Shown here: in pieces, positions 9,534-17,941 of the stretch
How the letters are laid out: each line of letters opens with the position of its first letter
How positions within the stretch are numbered: the first letter of the stretch is position 1
Assembly: GCF_002115755.1 (NCBI RefSeq)
Contig: NZ_JFKA01000008.1
Location: 62,001-126,000 of the forward strand
Source of the DNA: Thalassospira mesophila
GTDB taxonomy: Bacteria; Pseudomonadota; Alphaproteobacteria; Rhodospirillales; Thalassospiraceae
Length of the DNA stretch: 64,000 nt
Direction of reading: 5' to 3'
Program-made: the position numbers and the translations under genes
Notes under the pieces: generated by a model
Databases searched by the model: none
Seen by the model: only the letters and a program-made list of their open reading frames with translations
What the model was told of the DNA's origin: nothing

Positions 9534-11477
9534 TTAGCGGTTCTGGCGGTTATCGATCAGGTCATCGACCACGCCGGGATCGGCCAAGGTCGAGGTGTCG
9601 CCAAGCTGGTCATATTCGTTGGCGGCAATTTTGCGCAAGATACGACGCATGATTTTGCCCGACCGGGTTTTGGGCAGGCCCGGTGACCATTGCAGGTAAT
9701 CGGGGCTGGCAATCGGGCCAATTTCCTTGCGCACCCATTTCACCAGTTCGGCGCGCAATTCCTCGGTTGGTTCTTCATCGGCATTAAGCGTGACATAGGC
9801 ATAAATGCCCTGTCCCTTAATGTCGTGCGGTACCCCGACAACGGCGGCTTCGGCAACCTTGGGGTGGGCAACAAGCGCGCTTTCCACTTCGGCGGTGCCC
9901 ATGCGGTGGCCCGAAACGTTGATCACGTCATCCACGCGGCCGGTGATCCAGTAATATCCGTCTTCATCGCGGCGTGCGCCGTCGCCCGTGGTGTAAACAC
10001 CCGGAAAGGCCGAAAAATACGTCTGGATGAAACGTTCATGGTCGCCATAAACCGTGCGCATCTGGCCCGGCCAGCTATATTTGATCACAAGGTTGCCGTC
10101 GGTGGCACCCTCAAGTTCCTTGCCTTCATGATCAAGGAGGGCAGGTTCAATGCCGAAAAATGGCACGCTGGCCGAACCCGGTTTCAAATCGGTGGCGCCG
10201 GGCAGCGGCGAAATCAGGATGCCGCCGGTTTCGGTTTGCCACCAGGTATCAACAATCGGGCATTTCCGCTTGCCAACATGTTCATGATACCATTCCCATG
10301 CTTCGGGGTTAATCGGTTCACCGACCGAACCCAGAATGCGCAGCGACGACAGATCGGCCTTATCAACCCAGTCGGCCCCTTCACGCATCAGGGCGCGAAT
10401 GGCAGTCGGTGCGGTATAGAAAATATTGACCTTGTGCTTTTCGCACACTTGCCAGAAACGCGAGGCATCGGGGTAGCTGGGCACACCTTCAAACATCAGG
10501 GTGGTGGCCCCATTGGCCAGCGGGCCATAGACAATATAGCTGTGCCCGGTGACCCAGCCGACATCGGCGGTACACCAGTAAATATCGCCATCGTGATAAT
10601 CAAACACATATTGATGCGTCATCGACGCATAAACCAGATACCCGCCCGAGGTGTGCAAAACACCCTTCGGCTTGCCGGTCGAGCCAGATGTGTAAAGCAC
10701 AAACAACGGGTCTTCGGCGTTAATCTCGGTCGGCGGGCAATCGGGCGATGCGGCATCGCAGACATCCTGATACCAGACGTCGCGCGCGTCATTCCACGGA
10801 ATGTCCTTGCCGGTATGTTTGACCACAACCAGCTTTTCCACGGTTTTGATACCGGGATGGGACAGGGCCTCGTCGGCATTGCGTTTAAGGGCAACACCAC
10901 GTCCGCCACGCAAACCTTCGTCCGATGTAATTACGACCTTGGCGCCGCAATCTTCGACACGGCCCGCCAGCGCCTCGGGCGAGAAACCGCCAAACACGAT
11001 CGAATGGATGGCACCAATGCGTGCGCAGGCCAGCATGGAGACAGCGGCGGCGGGGATCATCGGCAGGTAAATGACAACCCGGTCGCCTTTGTTAACACCC
11101 ATGGATTTAAGGGCATTGGCAAAACGGCAAACACGTTCATGCAGATCTTTATAGGTGATGTGTTCGGAAACTGACGGGTCGTCACCTTCAAAAATGATCG
11201 CGGTTTGGTCGCCGCGCGTCGCAAGGTGGCGGTCCAGGCAGTTCGCCGCAACGTTCAGTGTGCCGTCTTCATACCATTTGATATAAAGATTGTGCGGGTC
11301 ATAACTGACGTTTTTGACCTTGGTGTAAGGCTTGATCCAGTCAATGCGCTTGCCGTGTTCGCCCCAGAAGCCTTCCGGATCCTCGACCGATTGTTTGTAC
11401 ATGGCATCGTATTTGGCCTTGTCGATCAAGGCGCCTTTGGCGATTTCCTCGGAGACGGGATAAACGTTCGCAGACAT
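9534..11477 (-). CDS. acs: Acetyl-CoA synthetase
   Basis: Cytoplasmic AMP-forming enzyme that converts acetate, ATP and CoA to acetyl-CoA, allowing growth on acetate. The chosen start ([14 protein letters not shown] at 11475-11477) has an AGAGG ribosome site and gives 647 residues, the usual length; the frame is open 27 codons further upstream but that part is unlike the family. The adenylation signature [11 protein letters not shown], the hinge motif [15 protein letters not shown] and the C-terminal [13 protein letters not shown] with the lysine that is acetylated in other bacteria are all present. It stands alone between terminators. Confidence 0.97.
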   Translation of the reverse strand: MSANVYPVSEEIAKGALIDKAKYDAMYKQSVEDPEGFWGEHGKRIDWIKPYTKVKNVSYDPHNLYIKWYEDGTLNVAANCLDRHLATRGDQTAIIFEGDDPSVSEHITYKDLHERVCRFANALKSMGVNKGDRVVIYLPMIPAAAVSMLACARIGAIHSIVFGGFSPEALAGRVEDCGAKVVITSDEGLRGGRGVALKRNADEALSHPGIKTVEKLVVVKHTGKDIPWNDARDVWYQDVCDAASPDCPPTEINAEDPLFVLYTSGSTGKPKGVLHTSGGYLVYASMTHQYVFDYHDGDIYWCTADVGWVTGHSYIVYGPLANGATTLMFEGVPSYPDASRFWQVCEKHKVNIFYTAPTAIRALMREGADWVDKADLSSLRILGSVGEPINPEAWEWYHEHVGKRKCPIVDTWWQTETGGILISPLPGATDLKPGSASVPFFGIEPALLDHEGKELEGATDGNLVIKYSWPGQMRTVYGDHERFIQTYFSAFPGVYTTGDGARRDEDGYYWITGRVDDVINVSGHRMGTAEVESALVAHPKVAEAAVVGVPHDIKGQGIYAYVTLNADEEPTEELRAELVKWVRKEIGPIASPDYLQWSPGLPKTRSGKIMRRILRKIAANEYDQLGDTSTLADPGVVDDLIDNRQNR

Positions 11478-12046
11478 TGTTAAGCCTCTTGTTCGTTTCC
11501 TGTGGTCGGTCACGGTTTTCAGGGGCCGTTTGCAACACGGCATCGTGGCCGACGCCAACCCCTGCTTTTTTCCGGCTAACCGATTGATGTGGCCGTTTTA
11601 TGGTTCACCGAAATCATCCTGATACCCGGTGGTTACGCCGTCAATCGCTGGCCTTTGTCTTATTCCATGCTAGCGGCCTGAACCGTTGCAGGAAATACAA
11701 CTTAAGACGGGGGCAAAGCGCCCGGCCGGGGCAACGCGATGTGATGGCGCAAAAACAGGGCTGCGGGAAAATTTCTGGCGTCGGTTAATTATCTCGTTGA
11801 AACATAGGTGAATTTTACGGAAATTTCCAGTGAAGGTTGCGTCTTTGCGCGGCGCAGCCCTGCATTACGATCTGTGCGGCCAGTTCCTTAATGTCATTGT
11901 CGTTGCCTTGAAAATCCGGTTGGAAATGAAAATGCCGCTTTCCCCGCGTCCTGGAAGATGAACTTTGCCAAATAACGGGATGGCTGCTGGATTTGATGGA
12001 ACAAAACAGATACAAGCAGATGATATTGCAATCAGATGGTGTGGTT
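11478..12046. other. Divergent intergenic region between acs and rmuC
   Basis: About 570 bp separate the two divergent starts (about 515 bp if rmuC begins at 11996). It must carry both promoters. No convincing gene, RNA or strong inverted repeat was seen; the short frames here look random. Confidence 0.45.
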
Positions 12047-13558
12047 ATGGATCCGGTTTCTCTTGCCGTGGGTGGCATTGCGGTTTTGGTGGTGTCGCTA
12101 ATTTTCAGTGTGCAGTTGGTTAAACGCGCGCGGGACTCGGCCAGGGCTGAGGCCGAGGCGCACAATGCCCTGCTGGCAGCACAACTGGAACAGACCGAAG
12201 CAACCCGGCGCGACCTTGCCACCGAGCTGGCGCAATTGCGCGACCGTTTTGATGCCGCATCGGAAAAACGTGCGATTGCCGAAACCACAGCCAACCGGGT
12301 GCCGGGGCTGGAAGGTGAAATTCGCGAATTGCGGAGCTCGCTGGAGCATTGGCGCGAAAAAGGCGCCGAGCTTGAAACCTCGCTGGAAAAAGAACGCGAA
12401 GCCGCGCAGGAAAAGCTGCAAATGCTTGATGATGCGCGGGTCAAGTTGCTTGATAGTTTCAAGGCGCTGTCGTCCGATGCCCTGAAAATCAACAATGACG
12501 AGTTCATGAAAATGGCGCGCGAAAACTTCTCGCGTCTTCAGGAAGGGGCCAAGGGCGACCTTGAAAAACGCCAGCAGGCGATTGACGGGTTGGTAAAACC
12601 CATCCGGGAACGGCTGGAAGCCTTTGATGTCAAGGTTAATGAGCTTGAAAATTCACGCAAGCAAGCCTATGGCGAGTTGCGTGAACAGGTGGGGTCGCTG
12701 GTAACATCGCAACAGCGCCTGTCACGCGAAACGCAAACGTTAAGTTCTGCCTTGCGGTCCAGTTCGTCAGTTTCGGGCAAGTGGGGCGAATTGCAGCTTA
12801 AGCGCATTGTCGAGCTTTCGGGCATGCTCAACCATTGTGATTTCGAAGAACAGGTTCACTTTAAAACCGATGAAGGCGACCAGAAACCCGACATGGTGAT
12901 TCGCCTGCCGGGCGGTAAAAACATTGTTGTTGATGCCAAGGCCCCGACATCGGCCTATCTCGAAGCGATTGAAGAAAAATACGATGATGACCGCCGCGAA
13001 GCCCTGATGACGACCTATGTTGCCAATGTGCGCAAGGTTATTACCGGCCTTTCCAAGAAATCATACTGGAAATCGGTTAATTCGCCGGAATTTGTGGTGC
13101 TGTTTTTGCCCGGTGAAAGCTTTTTTTCAGCAGCATTAGAGCGTGACCCCAGCCTGATCGAAGACAGTTTCCGCGACGGGGTGATTTTGGCAACGCCGAC
13201 CACGCTTTTGGGCCTGTTAAAGGCGGTGGCTTATGGCTGGCGCCAGGAAGCCCTGGCCGATAATGCCCGCGACATTAGCGAAATTGGCCAGCAACTGTTT
13301 GACCGGTTAGGCGCACTTGCCAAAAACTTTACCGCGATGGGCAAATCGCTTGAAGGCACGGTCAGACATTACAACAAAACACTCGGCTCGCTGGAAAGCT
13401 CGGTTCTGGTTTCGGCCAAGCGCTTGAAGGAAAAACATATTGTTGCTGATGACCGCGAGATTGATCAACCGTTACAGTCTGAAACCCATGTGCGCCAATT
13501 GAGCAAGCCGGAACTGACGGCGGACTTGCTCGAAGACGGCGACGCATCTAAGGCCTGA
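12047..13558 (+). CDS. rmuC: RmuC family DNA recombination protein
   Basis: An RmuC-like protein of about 503 residues, a family thought to limit recombination at inverted repeats and to have a nuclease-like fold. An N-terminal membrane anchor (IAVLVVSLIFSVQLV) is followed by a long coiled coil to about residue 190 rich in Glu/Arg/Ala. The RmuC domain comes next, with GKWGELQLKRIVELSGM and KNIVVDAKAPTSAYLE, the latter bearing the D-x-K acidic/lysine pair of restriction-like folds. The ATG at 12047 fits the family N-terminus; the frame also offers ATG 11996 with a weak ribosome site. def follows in the same direction. Confidence 0.9.
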   Translation: MDPVSLAVGGIAVLVVSLIFSVQLVKRARDSARAEAEAHNALLAAQLEQTEATRRDLATELAQLRDRFDAASEKRAIAETTANRVPGLEGEIRELRSSLEHWREKGAELETSLEKEREAAQEKLQMLDDARVKLLDSFKALSSDALKINNDEFMKMARENFSRLQEGAKGDLEKRQQAIDGLVKPIRERLEAFDVKVNELENSRKQAYGELREQVGSLVTSQQRLSRETQTLSSALRSSSSVSGKWGELQLKRIVELSGMLNHCDFEEQVHFKTDEGDQKPDMVIRLPGGKNIVVDAKAPTSAYLEAIEEKYDDDRREALMTTYVANVRKVITGLSKKSYWKSVNSPEFVVLFLPGESFFSAALERDPSLIEDSFRDGVILATPTTLLGLLKAVAYGWRQEALADNARDISEIGQQLFDRLGALAKNFTAMGKSLEGTVRHYNKTLGSLESSVLVSAKRLKEKHIVADDREIDQPLQSETHVRQLSKPELTADLLEDGDASKA

Positions 13559-13641
13559 TCCTGATCCTGAGACGGATGTGTTGTTACGGGCCTTGCAAGG
13601 GGTGGCAGGGCATCTTTGTTGGGGGGACAGGGACGGACTTC

Positions 13642-13670
13642 TTGACTCCCATAACTTGCGGTCTTATCTC
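13642..13670 (+). promoter_or_regulatory. Candidate sigma70-type promoter for def
   Basis: TTGACT (13642-13647), a 17-bp spacer and TATCTC (13665-13670) lie about 75 bp before the def start codon, in the 185-bp gap after rmuC. Confidence 0.4.
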
Positions 13671-13743
13671 CAAGCCCGACTTATATTATATTGAAGCCGT
13701 TCCATTGGGGGCGGTTTCATCTTTTGCATCCGGAAAACCTGAC

Positions 13744-14262
13744 ATGGCCTTGCGCGAAATTCTTATCGTTCCTGATCCTCGCTTAAAGCAGGAATGCGAC
13801 CCGGTATCCGAGGTGAATGACGACATTCGCCAGATTCTCGATGATATGCTCGAAACCATGTATGACGCGCCGGGCATTGGCCTTGCCGGTCCGCAAATTG
13901 GCGTGATGAAACGCCTGATCGTGCTGGATGTTTCCGAAGATAAGGAAACGCCCGCCCCCCTGAAAATGGTGAACCCCGAAATCATCTGGGAATCGGAAGA
14001 TTGCGCGGTCTATCAGGAAGGCTGCCTGTCGATCCCCGATCAATATGCCGATGTCGAACGCCCGCTTGAAGTGGGTGTGCGCTACCTTGACGAAAACGGC
14101 AAGGAACACGAGATCGAGGCAGACGGATTGCTGGCAACCTGTATCCAGCACGAGGTTGACCATCTCGATGGCATCCTGTTCACCGATTATCTGAGCGCGC
14201 TGAAACGCAACATGATCCTGAAAAAGGTCATCAAGCTGCAAAAATCCAAAAAATCAGCCTGA
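13744..14262 (+). CDS. def: Peptide deformylase
   Basis: Removes the formyl group from the N-terminal methionine of new proteins. The start MALREILIVPDP at 13744 gives 172 residues, the normal size; the frame extends upstream but has no homologous content. The three metal-site motifs are present: GIGLAGPQIG, EGCLSIP with the metal-binding Cys, and QHEVDHLDG with the HExxH. Motif 1 is usually G-x-G-x-A-A-x-Q; here the second Ala is Gly. def and fmt normally sit side by side, but here a toxin-antitoxin operon lies between them. A wobble-paired hairpin (about 14263-14290) follows the stop. Confidence 0.96.
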   Translation: MALREILIVPDPRLKQECDPVSEVNDDIRQILDDMLETMYDAPGIGLAGPQIGVMKRLIVLDVSEDKETPAPLKMVNPEIIWESEDCAVYQEGCLSIPDQYADVERPLEVGVRYLDENGKEHEIEADGLLATCIQHEVDHLDGILFTDYLSALKRNMILKKVIKLQKSKKSA

Positions 14263-14301
14263 AAAGTTCCCCGATTTTTCACGGAGCTTTCATAGGTCGT
14301 C

Positions 14302-14616
14302 TTATTCGGATAATGCCTTGAGCTTTAGCGGAACGGTCTGATCGGGGAAAGTCACGGTCAGTTCCAGTTTGCCGCCACATGCCTCGACAAAGTTTCTTAA
14401 CGTAGAAAGATACATGTCTGTCTGGCGTTCCATTTTCGAAATGGAAGCCTGTTGGATACCAAGATGGTTGGCGATATCTTTTTGTACCAGCCCTTTTAAT
14501 TTGCGAAGCTTTTCCAGACCGTGAATTTCATCAAGAAAGAGGTCTGCTTGGGCCTCAATCAAATCGCGCCGTTCTTTGGGGAGTTTCTCGAGTATCTCGC
14601 CCAGTTTGCGTGCCAT
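14302..14616 (-). CDS. Antitoxin, XRE-type helix-turn-helix (HigA-like)
   Basis: A 104-residue DNA-binding protein. The helix-turn-helix lies at about residues 43-75 (LVQKDIANHLGIQQASISKM), in the Cro/C1 family, with a C-terminal tail that ends in a beta-rich stretch. It is the second gene of a two-gene operon behind a RelE/HigB-like toxin, the toxin-first order typical of HigBA systems. By analogy it neutralises the toxin and represses the operon through the palindromic promoter at 15104-15155. The 62-bp gap to the toxin gene is somewhat long. Confidence 0.87.
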   Translation of the reverse strand: MARKLGEILEKLPKERRDLIEAQADLFLDEIHGLEKLRKLKGLVQKDIANHLGIQQASISKMERQTDMYLSTLRNFVEACGGKLELTVTFPDQTVPLKLKALSE

Positions 14617-14678
14617 TTAACATCTCCTGACGCTATAAATTGCTGAATAGGTAACTGCGGAATTCGGAAATGGACGTG

Positions 14679-15035
14679 CTATTTCCGTTTCAGTGACGCG
14701 AGATGATTGTCATAACGCTGATCAGCCTTCCGAATCAGCTGTTTGTAAAAGCGTTTCTGCGAAACACCGGATTTATCACCTGCGACCAGAACGACGGCAT
14801 TTCGATCCGGGTCGAAGACAAAGGCCAGTCTCCATGTTCCATCGGCATGATCAAACCGGAGTTCTTTCATGTTGGGATGTCTGGAATCATTTAACGTATC
14901 GACATAGGGTCGCCCAATCGTTGGACCACCCTTTTCAAGGGCTCGGGCCTTGGCAAGAATTGTATTTTGTAAGTTCTGATCGAAGTTATTGCTAAATTCA
15001 TCGTCAAATTCATCACAAAAAACAACTGTCCACAC
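14679..15035 (-). CDS. Toxin, RelE/HigB-like ribosome-dependent mRNA interferase
   Basis: A 118-residue basic protein of the HigB/Gp49-like group of RelE toxins. Family features are KELRFDHADGTWRLAFVFDP (only the length and pattern are used here), followed by VVLVAGDKSG and a Lys/Arg-rich end (KRFYKQLIRKADQRY). Family members cut mRNA on the ribosome and are inhibited by the antitoxin encoded next. The operon runs opposite to def and fmt and separates them, consistent with acquisition by transfer. Confidence 0.87.
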   Translation of the reverse strand: MWTVVFCDEFDDEFSNNFDQNLQNTILAKARALEKGGPTIGRPYVDTLNDSRHPNMKELRFDHADGTWRLAFVFDPDRNAVVLVAGDKSGVSQKRFYKQLIRKADQRYDNHLASLKRK

Positions 15036-15103
15036 AGTTCTCGTTCCTGAAAAGGTTTTGAGGCGGAAATCGCCACGACCGTGTATAAAATTATCAAATA
15101 AAG

Positions 15104-15155
15104 ATATAGCCTTTGATGAATATACATCTCGATATGTTATTCGTCAAAGGCTATA
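15104..15155 (-). promoter_or_regulatory. Palindromic promoter/operator of the toxin-antitoxin operon
   Basis: A 24-bp arm (15104-15127) is repeated in inverted form at 15132-15155 with one mismatch and one missing base. On the minus strand the palindrome contains TTGACG (15147-15142), a 17-bp spacer and TATATT (15124-15119), a near-consensus sigma70 promoter that would start transcription about 75 nt before the toxin ATG. Binding of the antitoxin here would cover both promoter boxes. Confidence 0.75.
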
Positions 15156-15227
15156 TTTAAAAGGCTAACTGATATGTTCCTTGGCGGGTTGCTTGGCAGA
15201 ATGGTTTGTGCTGCAAGCTGGCCTTGT

Positions 15228-15252
15228 AATTTGGCGATCATAGCGCCAAATT
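15228..15252. repeat. Perfect inverted repeat upstream of fmt
   Basis: AATTTGGCG (15228-15236) and CGCCAAATT (15244-15252) form a 9-bp perfect inverted repeat with a 7-nt spacer, 43 bp before the fmt start codon. It could be an operator or an mRNA leader hairpin; no regulator is known for it. Confidence 0.55.
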
Positions 15253-15295
15253 GCGCGCATATCAGTTTGGGAATCAGAAAGAATTGGGTTGGGTC

Positions 15296-16237
15296 ATGAC
15301 AAAGCTGCGAATTGCCTTTATGGGAACGCCGGATTTTGCCCTGGTGGCGTTAAAGGAACTGGTGACAGCGGGTCATGATGTGGTGTGTGTTTATTCGCAA
15401 CCGCCCCGCCCCGCCGGGCGCGGGCACAAGGAAACCCCCGGGCCGGTTCATGCCTGGGCCGCCGATCACGGGATCGAGGTGCGCACCCCGGTTTCGCTGA
15501 AATCAGATGCGCAAAAGCAGGCCTTTGCCGATTTGAATCTCGATGTGGCGGTGGTTGCGGCCTATGGCCTGATTTTGCCCAAGACGATACTTGATGCGCC
15601 GAAAATGGGGTGTTTGAATATCCATGCGTCTTTGCTGCCGCGCTGGCGCGGCGCAGCACCGATTCAGCGTGCGATTTTAGCCGGAGACGACAAAACCGGT
15701 GTGACGATCATGCAAATGGATGTCGGGCTTGATACCGGCGATATGTTGCTGGTCGATGAAATTGCCATCACGCCTGCCACCTATGCCAATGCCCTGCATG
15801 ATGATCTGGCTGAAATGGGCGGACGTTTGATTGTCGATGCGCTGGAAAAACTGCCAGCCGGTCGATTGGTGGCAACACCACAGCCTGATGATGGCGTGAC
15901 CTATGCCGCCAAACTCGAAAAAACCGAAGCCCGGCTGGATTTCGCCGACGACGCGGCCGCGCTGGAACGCAAAATCCGCGCCTTTACGCCGTGGCCGGGG
16001 GCCTATTTTGACCTTGGGAAAGAACGGATCAAGGTCCAGCGGGCCGAAATTATTGCCAACGCCAAGGGGGCCACGGGCAAACCTGGCGAAATTGTTGACG
16101 ATCAACTGACCATTGCATGCGGCAGTGGCGGCGGATTACGCCCAACGCGGATTCAGCGCCCCGGCAAAGCGGCAATGGATGCCGATGCGGTGTTGCGCGG
16201 TTTTGATAAACTGGCACAGGGCGTTGTTCTGGAATAA
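15296..16237 (+). CDS. fmt: Methionyl-tRNA formyltransferase
   Basis: Formylates initiator Met-tRNA with 10-formyltetrahydrofolate. The start [14 protein letters not shown] at 15296 is preceded by GGGTTGGG and yields 313 residues, the expected size. The catalytic core is intact: [17 protein letters not shown] holds the Asn and His of the active site and GLDTGDML the Asp. The C-terminal anticodon-stem domain follows ([11 protein letters not shown]). It acts in the same start-of-translation cycle as def, from which it is separated by the toxin-antitoxin operon. The truA gene that often follows is absent. Confidence 0.97.
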   Translation: MTKLRIAFMGTPDFALVALKELVTAGHDVVCVYSQPPRPAGRGHKETPGPVHAWAADHGIEVRTPVSLKSDAQKQAFADLNLDVAVVAAYGLILPKTILDAPKMGCLNIHASLLPRWRGAAPIQRAILAGDDKTGVTIMQMDVGLDTGDMLLVDEIAITPATYANALHDDLAEMGGRLIVDALEKLPAGRLVATPQPDDGVTYAAKLEKTEARLDFADDAAALERKIRAFTPWPGAYFDLGKERIKVQRAEIIANAKGATGKPGEIVDDQLTIACGSGGGLRPTRIQRPGKAAMDADAVLRGFDKLAQGVVLE

Positions 16238-16302
16238 ATCAGTTCCGGCTTTTTCCGCCCGTTAATGCCAGCCCTGTTGTTTTCGGGGCCATGCCATAGC
16301 AA

Positions 16303-16336
16303 AACACCCCGTCGGCACTATGTGCGGCGGGGTGTT
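16303..16336. terminator. Shared terminator between fmt and a LysR gene
   Basis: AACACCCCG (16303-16311) pairs with CGGGGTGTT (16328-16336), with further pairing inside. On the minus strand it is followed by TTTTG, suiting the LysR gene that ends at 16372; it also lies downstream of fmt. Confidence 0.65.
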
Positions 16337-16371
16337 GTTGTATAGCAAGGCCCGTACCGGAACGGTAAAAA

Positions 16372-17382
16372 TCAGGATGGCTGGCCTTTGGCGGCGGCTT
16401 CGGGGTTTAAGGCCTTTTGGTCGGTTTGCGCCGGTTTGCCGTCTTCGCGCGGGCGGGTAAAGGACCGCGCATCGCGCATGCCCAGTTCCCATGGCGGTAC
16501 CGGGGTGAATTTTTCGGCCAGAAAATCCACAAAGGCGCGGACCTTGGGCGAAAGGTGCCGTTTATGCGGATACACCGCCGAAATCCACGCCCGGTCATGG
16601 ATAAAGTCGGTTAGAACCGGAGTAAGGCGACCAGCGCGAATGTCTTCATGAACCAGATATTCGGCCAGTCGCGCCATACCAAGGCCAGCGACCACGGCGG
16701 CATGCAGGGCGTCGCCGTCATTGGCGGAAAAACTGCCCTGGGCGCGAAACGACATATGGCCTTCGGGGGTTTCAAAATGCCAGTCGTTAAAACTTTCGCG
16801 CGAGGACAAGTGCAAACAGTTATGATTAACCAGATCCTGCGGCTTGCGCGGAATGCCGTTTTTTTCCAGATAATCGGGCGATGCGACGATAAAACGGCGG
16901 TTAACCGCATATTTGCGCGCAATCAGCGAGGAATCCTCAAGCTCGGATAACCGGATCGCCAGGTCATACCCATCGTTGACCAGATCGGTAAATTTATCGT
17001 CGAGTGTGAGTTCGATCCGCACATCGGGATACATATTGAGAAATTCCGGAATCAGCGGCACGACCTGATATTTGGTAAAGGCCACCGACGCGTTTATTCG
17101 CAATGTACCGCGCGGGGCGGCATAAAGCTGGGTGACGACTTCTTCGGCTTCGTTTATTTCATTAAGAATGGTGCGCGCGCGTTCGTAAAAGGCGCGGCCT
17201 TCCTCGGTCAGGCTAAGCTGGCGGGTGGTGCGCATCAGTAAACGGGCACCCAAACGGTCCTCCAGCCTTGATATGTATTTCGATACCGCCGATGGCGACA
17301 GGCGCAAGGCCCGGGCCGCTGCGGAAAAGCTGCCTTCTTCAACAGCATAGACAAAGATTTCCATTTCTGCGGCGCGATCCAT
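16372..17382 (-). CDS. LysR family transcriptional regulator
   Basis: A 336-residue regulator. The winged helix-turn-helix is at residues 1-60 (FSAAARALRLSPSAVSKYIS), and the effector-binding domain follows to about residue 300. The last 35 residues form an extra charged, Pro/Ala/Lys-rich tail (about residues 303-336) that most LysR proteins lack. The subgroup resembles the large CrgA/PecT-like clade. It is transcribed away from the 61-aa small-protein gene at 17537 and could control it, which is inference from the divergent layout only. Confidence 0.92.
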   Translation of the reverse strand: MDRAAEMEIFVYAVEEGSFSAAARALRLSPSAVSKYISRLEDRLGARLLMRTTRQLSLTEEGRAFYERARTILNEINEAEEVVTQLYAAPRGTLRINASVAFTKYQVVPLIPEFLNMYPDVRIELTLDDKFTDLVNDGYDLAIRLSELEDSSLIARKYAVNRRFIVASPDYLEKNGIPRKPQDLVNHNCLHLSSRESFNDWHFETPEGHMSFRAQGSFSANDGDALHAAVVAGLGMARLAEYLVHEDIRAGRLTPVLTDFIHDRAWISAVYPHKRHLSPKVRAFVDFLAEKFTPVPPWELGMRDARSFTRPREDGKPAQTDQKALNPEAAAKGQPS

Positions 17383-17536
17383 CGGCGTTTCCTCAGACCA
17401 TTTTCGTTATTTGTGATCATTCTTCATAAGTAATGTGCATATTGAGGTAATTCCCCTTCGCAGTAAAGAGAATTAGATTGTTTTTCAGACGAGGCGGCGA
17501 TCATGCCGCAGAAAACGAAATTCAAGGAGGTCCGCT

Positions 17537-17722
17537 ATGAGGACGTTTGCTGACATCAAATTGCTGACGATCGAAACCAGCGAGATCGAAGCTGGCGTGC
17601 GTAAGGGCCAGCAGCTTCGTGCTGAATATATCAGTGGTTTCTTCCGCAGCCTGTTTAAGGGCATCAGCCCGAAGGCGCGCCACGATGCGACCCCGCATGG
17701 CACCGTTGGTGGTGCAGCCTGA
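17537..17722 (+). CDS. Small protein of unknown function (61 aa)
   Basis: I do not recognise this protein, but the gene looks real: an ideal AAGGAGG ribosome site lies 6 nt before the ATG, and a strong terminator follows at 17829-17863. The product has no membrane segment. Its middle (LRAEYISGFFRSLFKGI, about residues 30-46) could form a basic amphipathic helix, reminiscent of short helical proteins common in alphaproteobacteria such as DUF1127 proteins, though no homology can be claimed. It is divergent from a LysR gene. The 3' region before the terminator is about 110 nt, which could release an RNA. Confidence 0.7.
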   Translation: MRTFADIKLLTIETSEIEAGVRKGQQLRAEYISGFFRSLFKGISPKARHDATPHGTVGGAA

Positions 17723-17828
17723 TCATCCGCAAGGATGTTAACCGTGAGCGCGCTTTGTGCGATCCGGTCTCTACCCGAGTTTTACTATAGCGTCCTTCCT
17801 CCCAAGTTATGACGCTGTTTTCCCGACT

Positions 17829-17863
17829 GGCCCGGACACTTTGGTGTTCCGGGCCATTTTTTT
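17829..17863 (+). terminator. Strong intrinsic terminator after the 61-aa gene
   Basis: GGCCCGGA (17829-17836) pairs with TCCGGGCC (17848-17855) and is followed directly by ATTTTTTT. A second smaller hairpin (AGCGTC/GACGCT, 17789-17816) precedes it. Confidence 0.9.
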
Positions 17864-17941
17864 GTCTGCTCGCACCAATTTGTGCCCAAATGTGCAAGAT
17901 CAACCTGATTTAACATGACGGCGGTTTTGGCGACGCGATGT

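Noticed and set aside
9690-11174. A 494-codon open frame on the plus strand opposite acs
   Set aside because: It is the antisense shadow of acs, made open by third-position GC bias. It has no ribosome site or recognisable domain.
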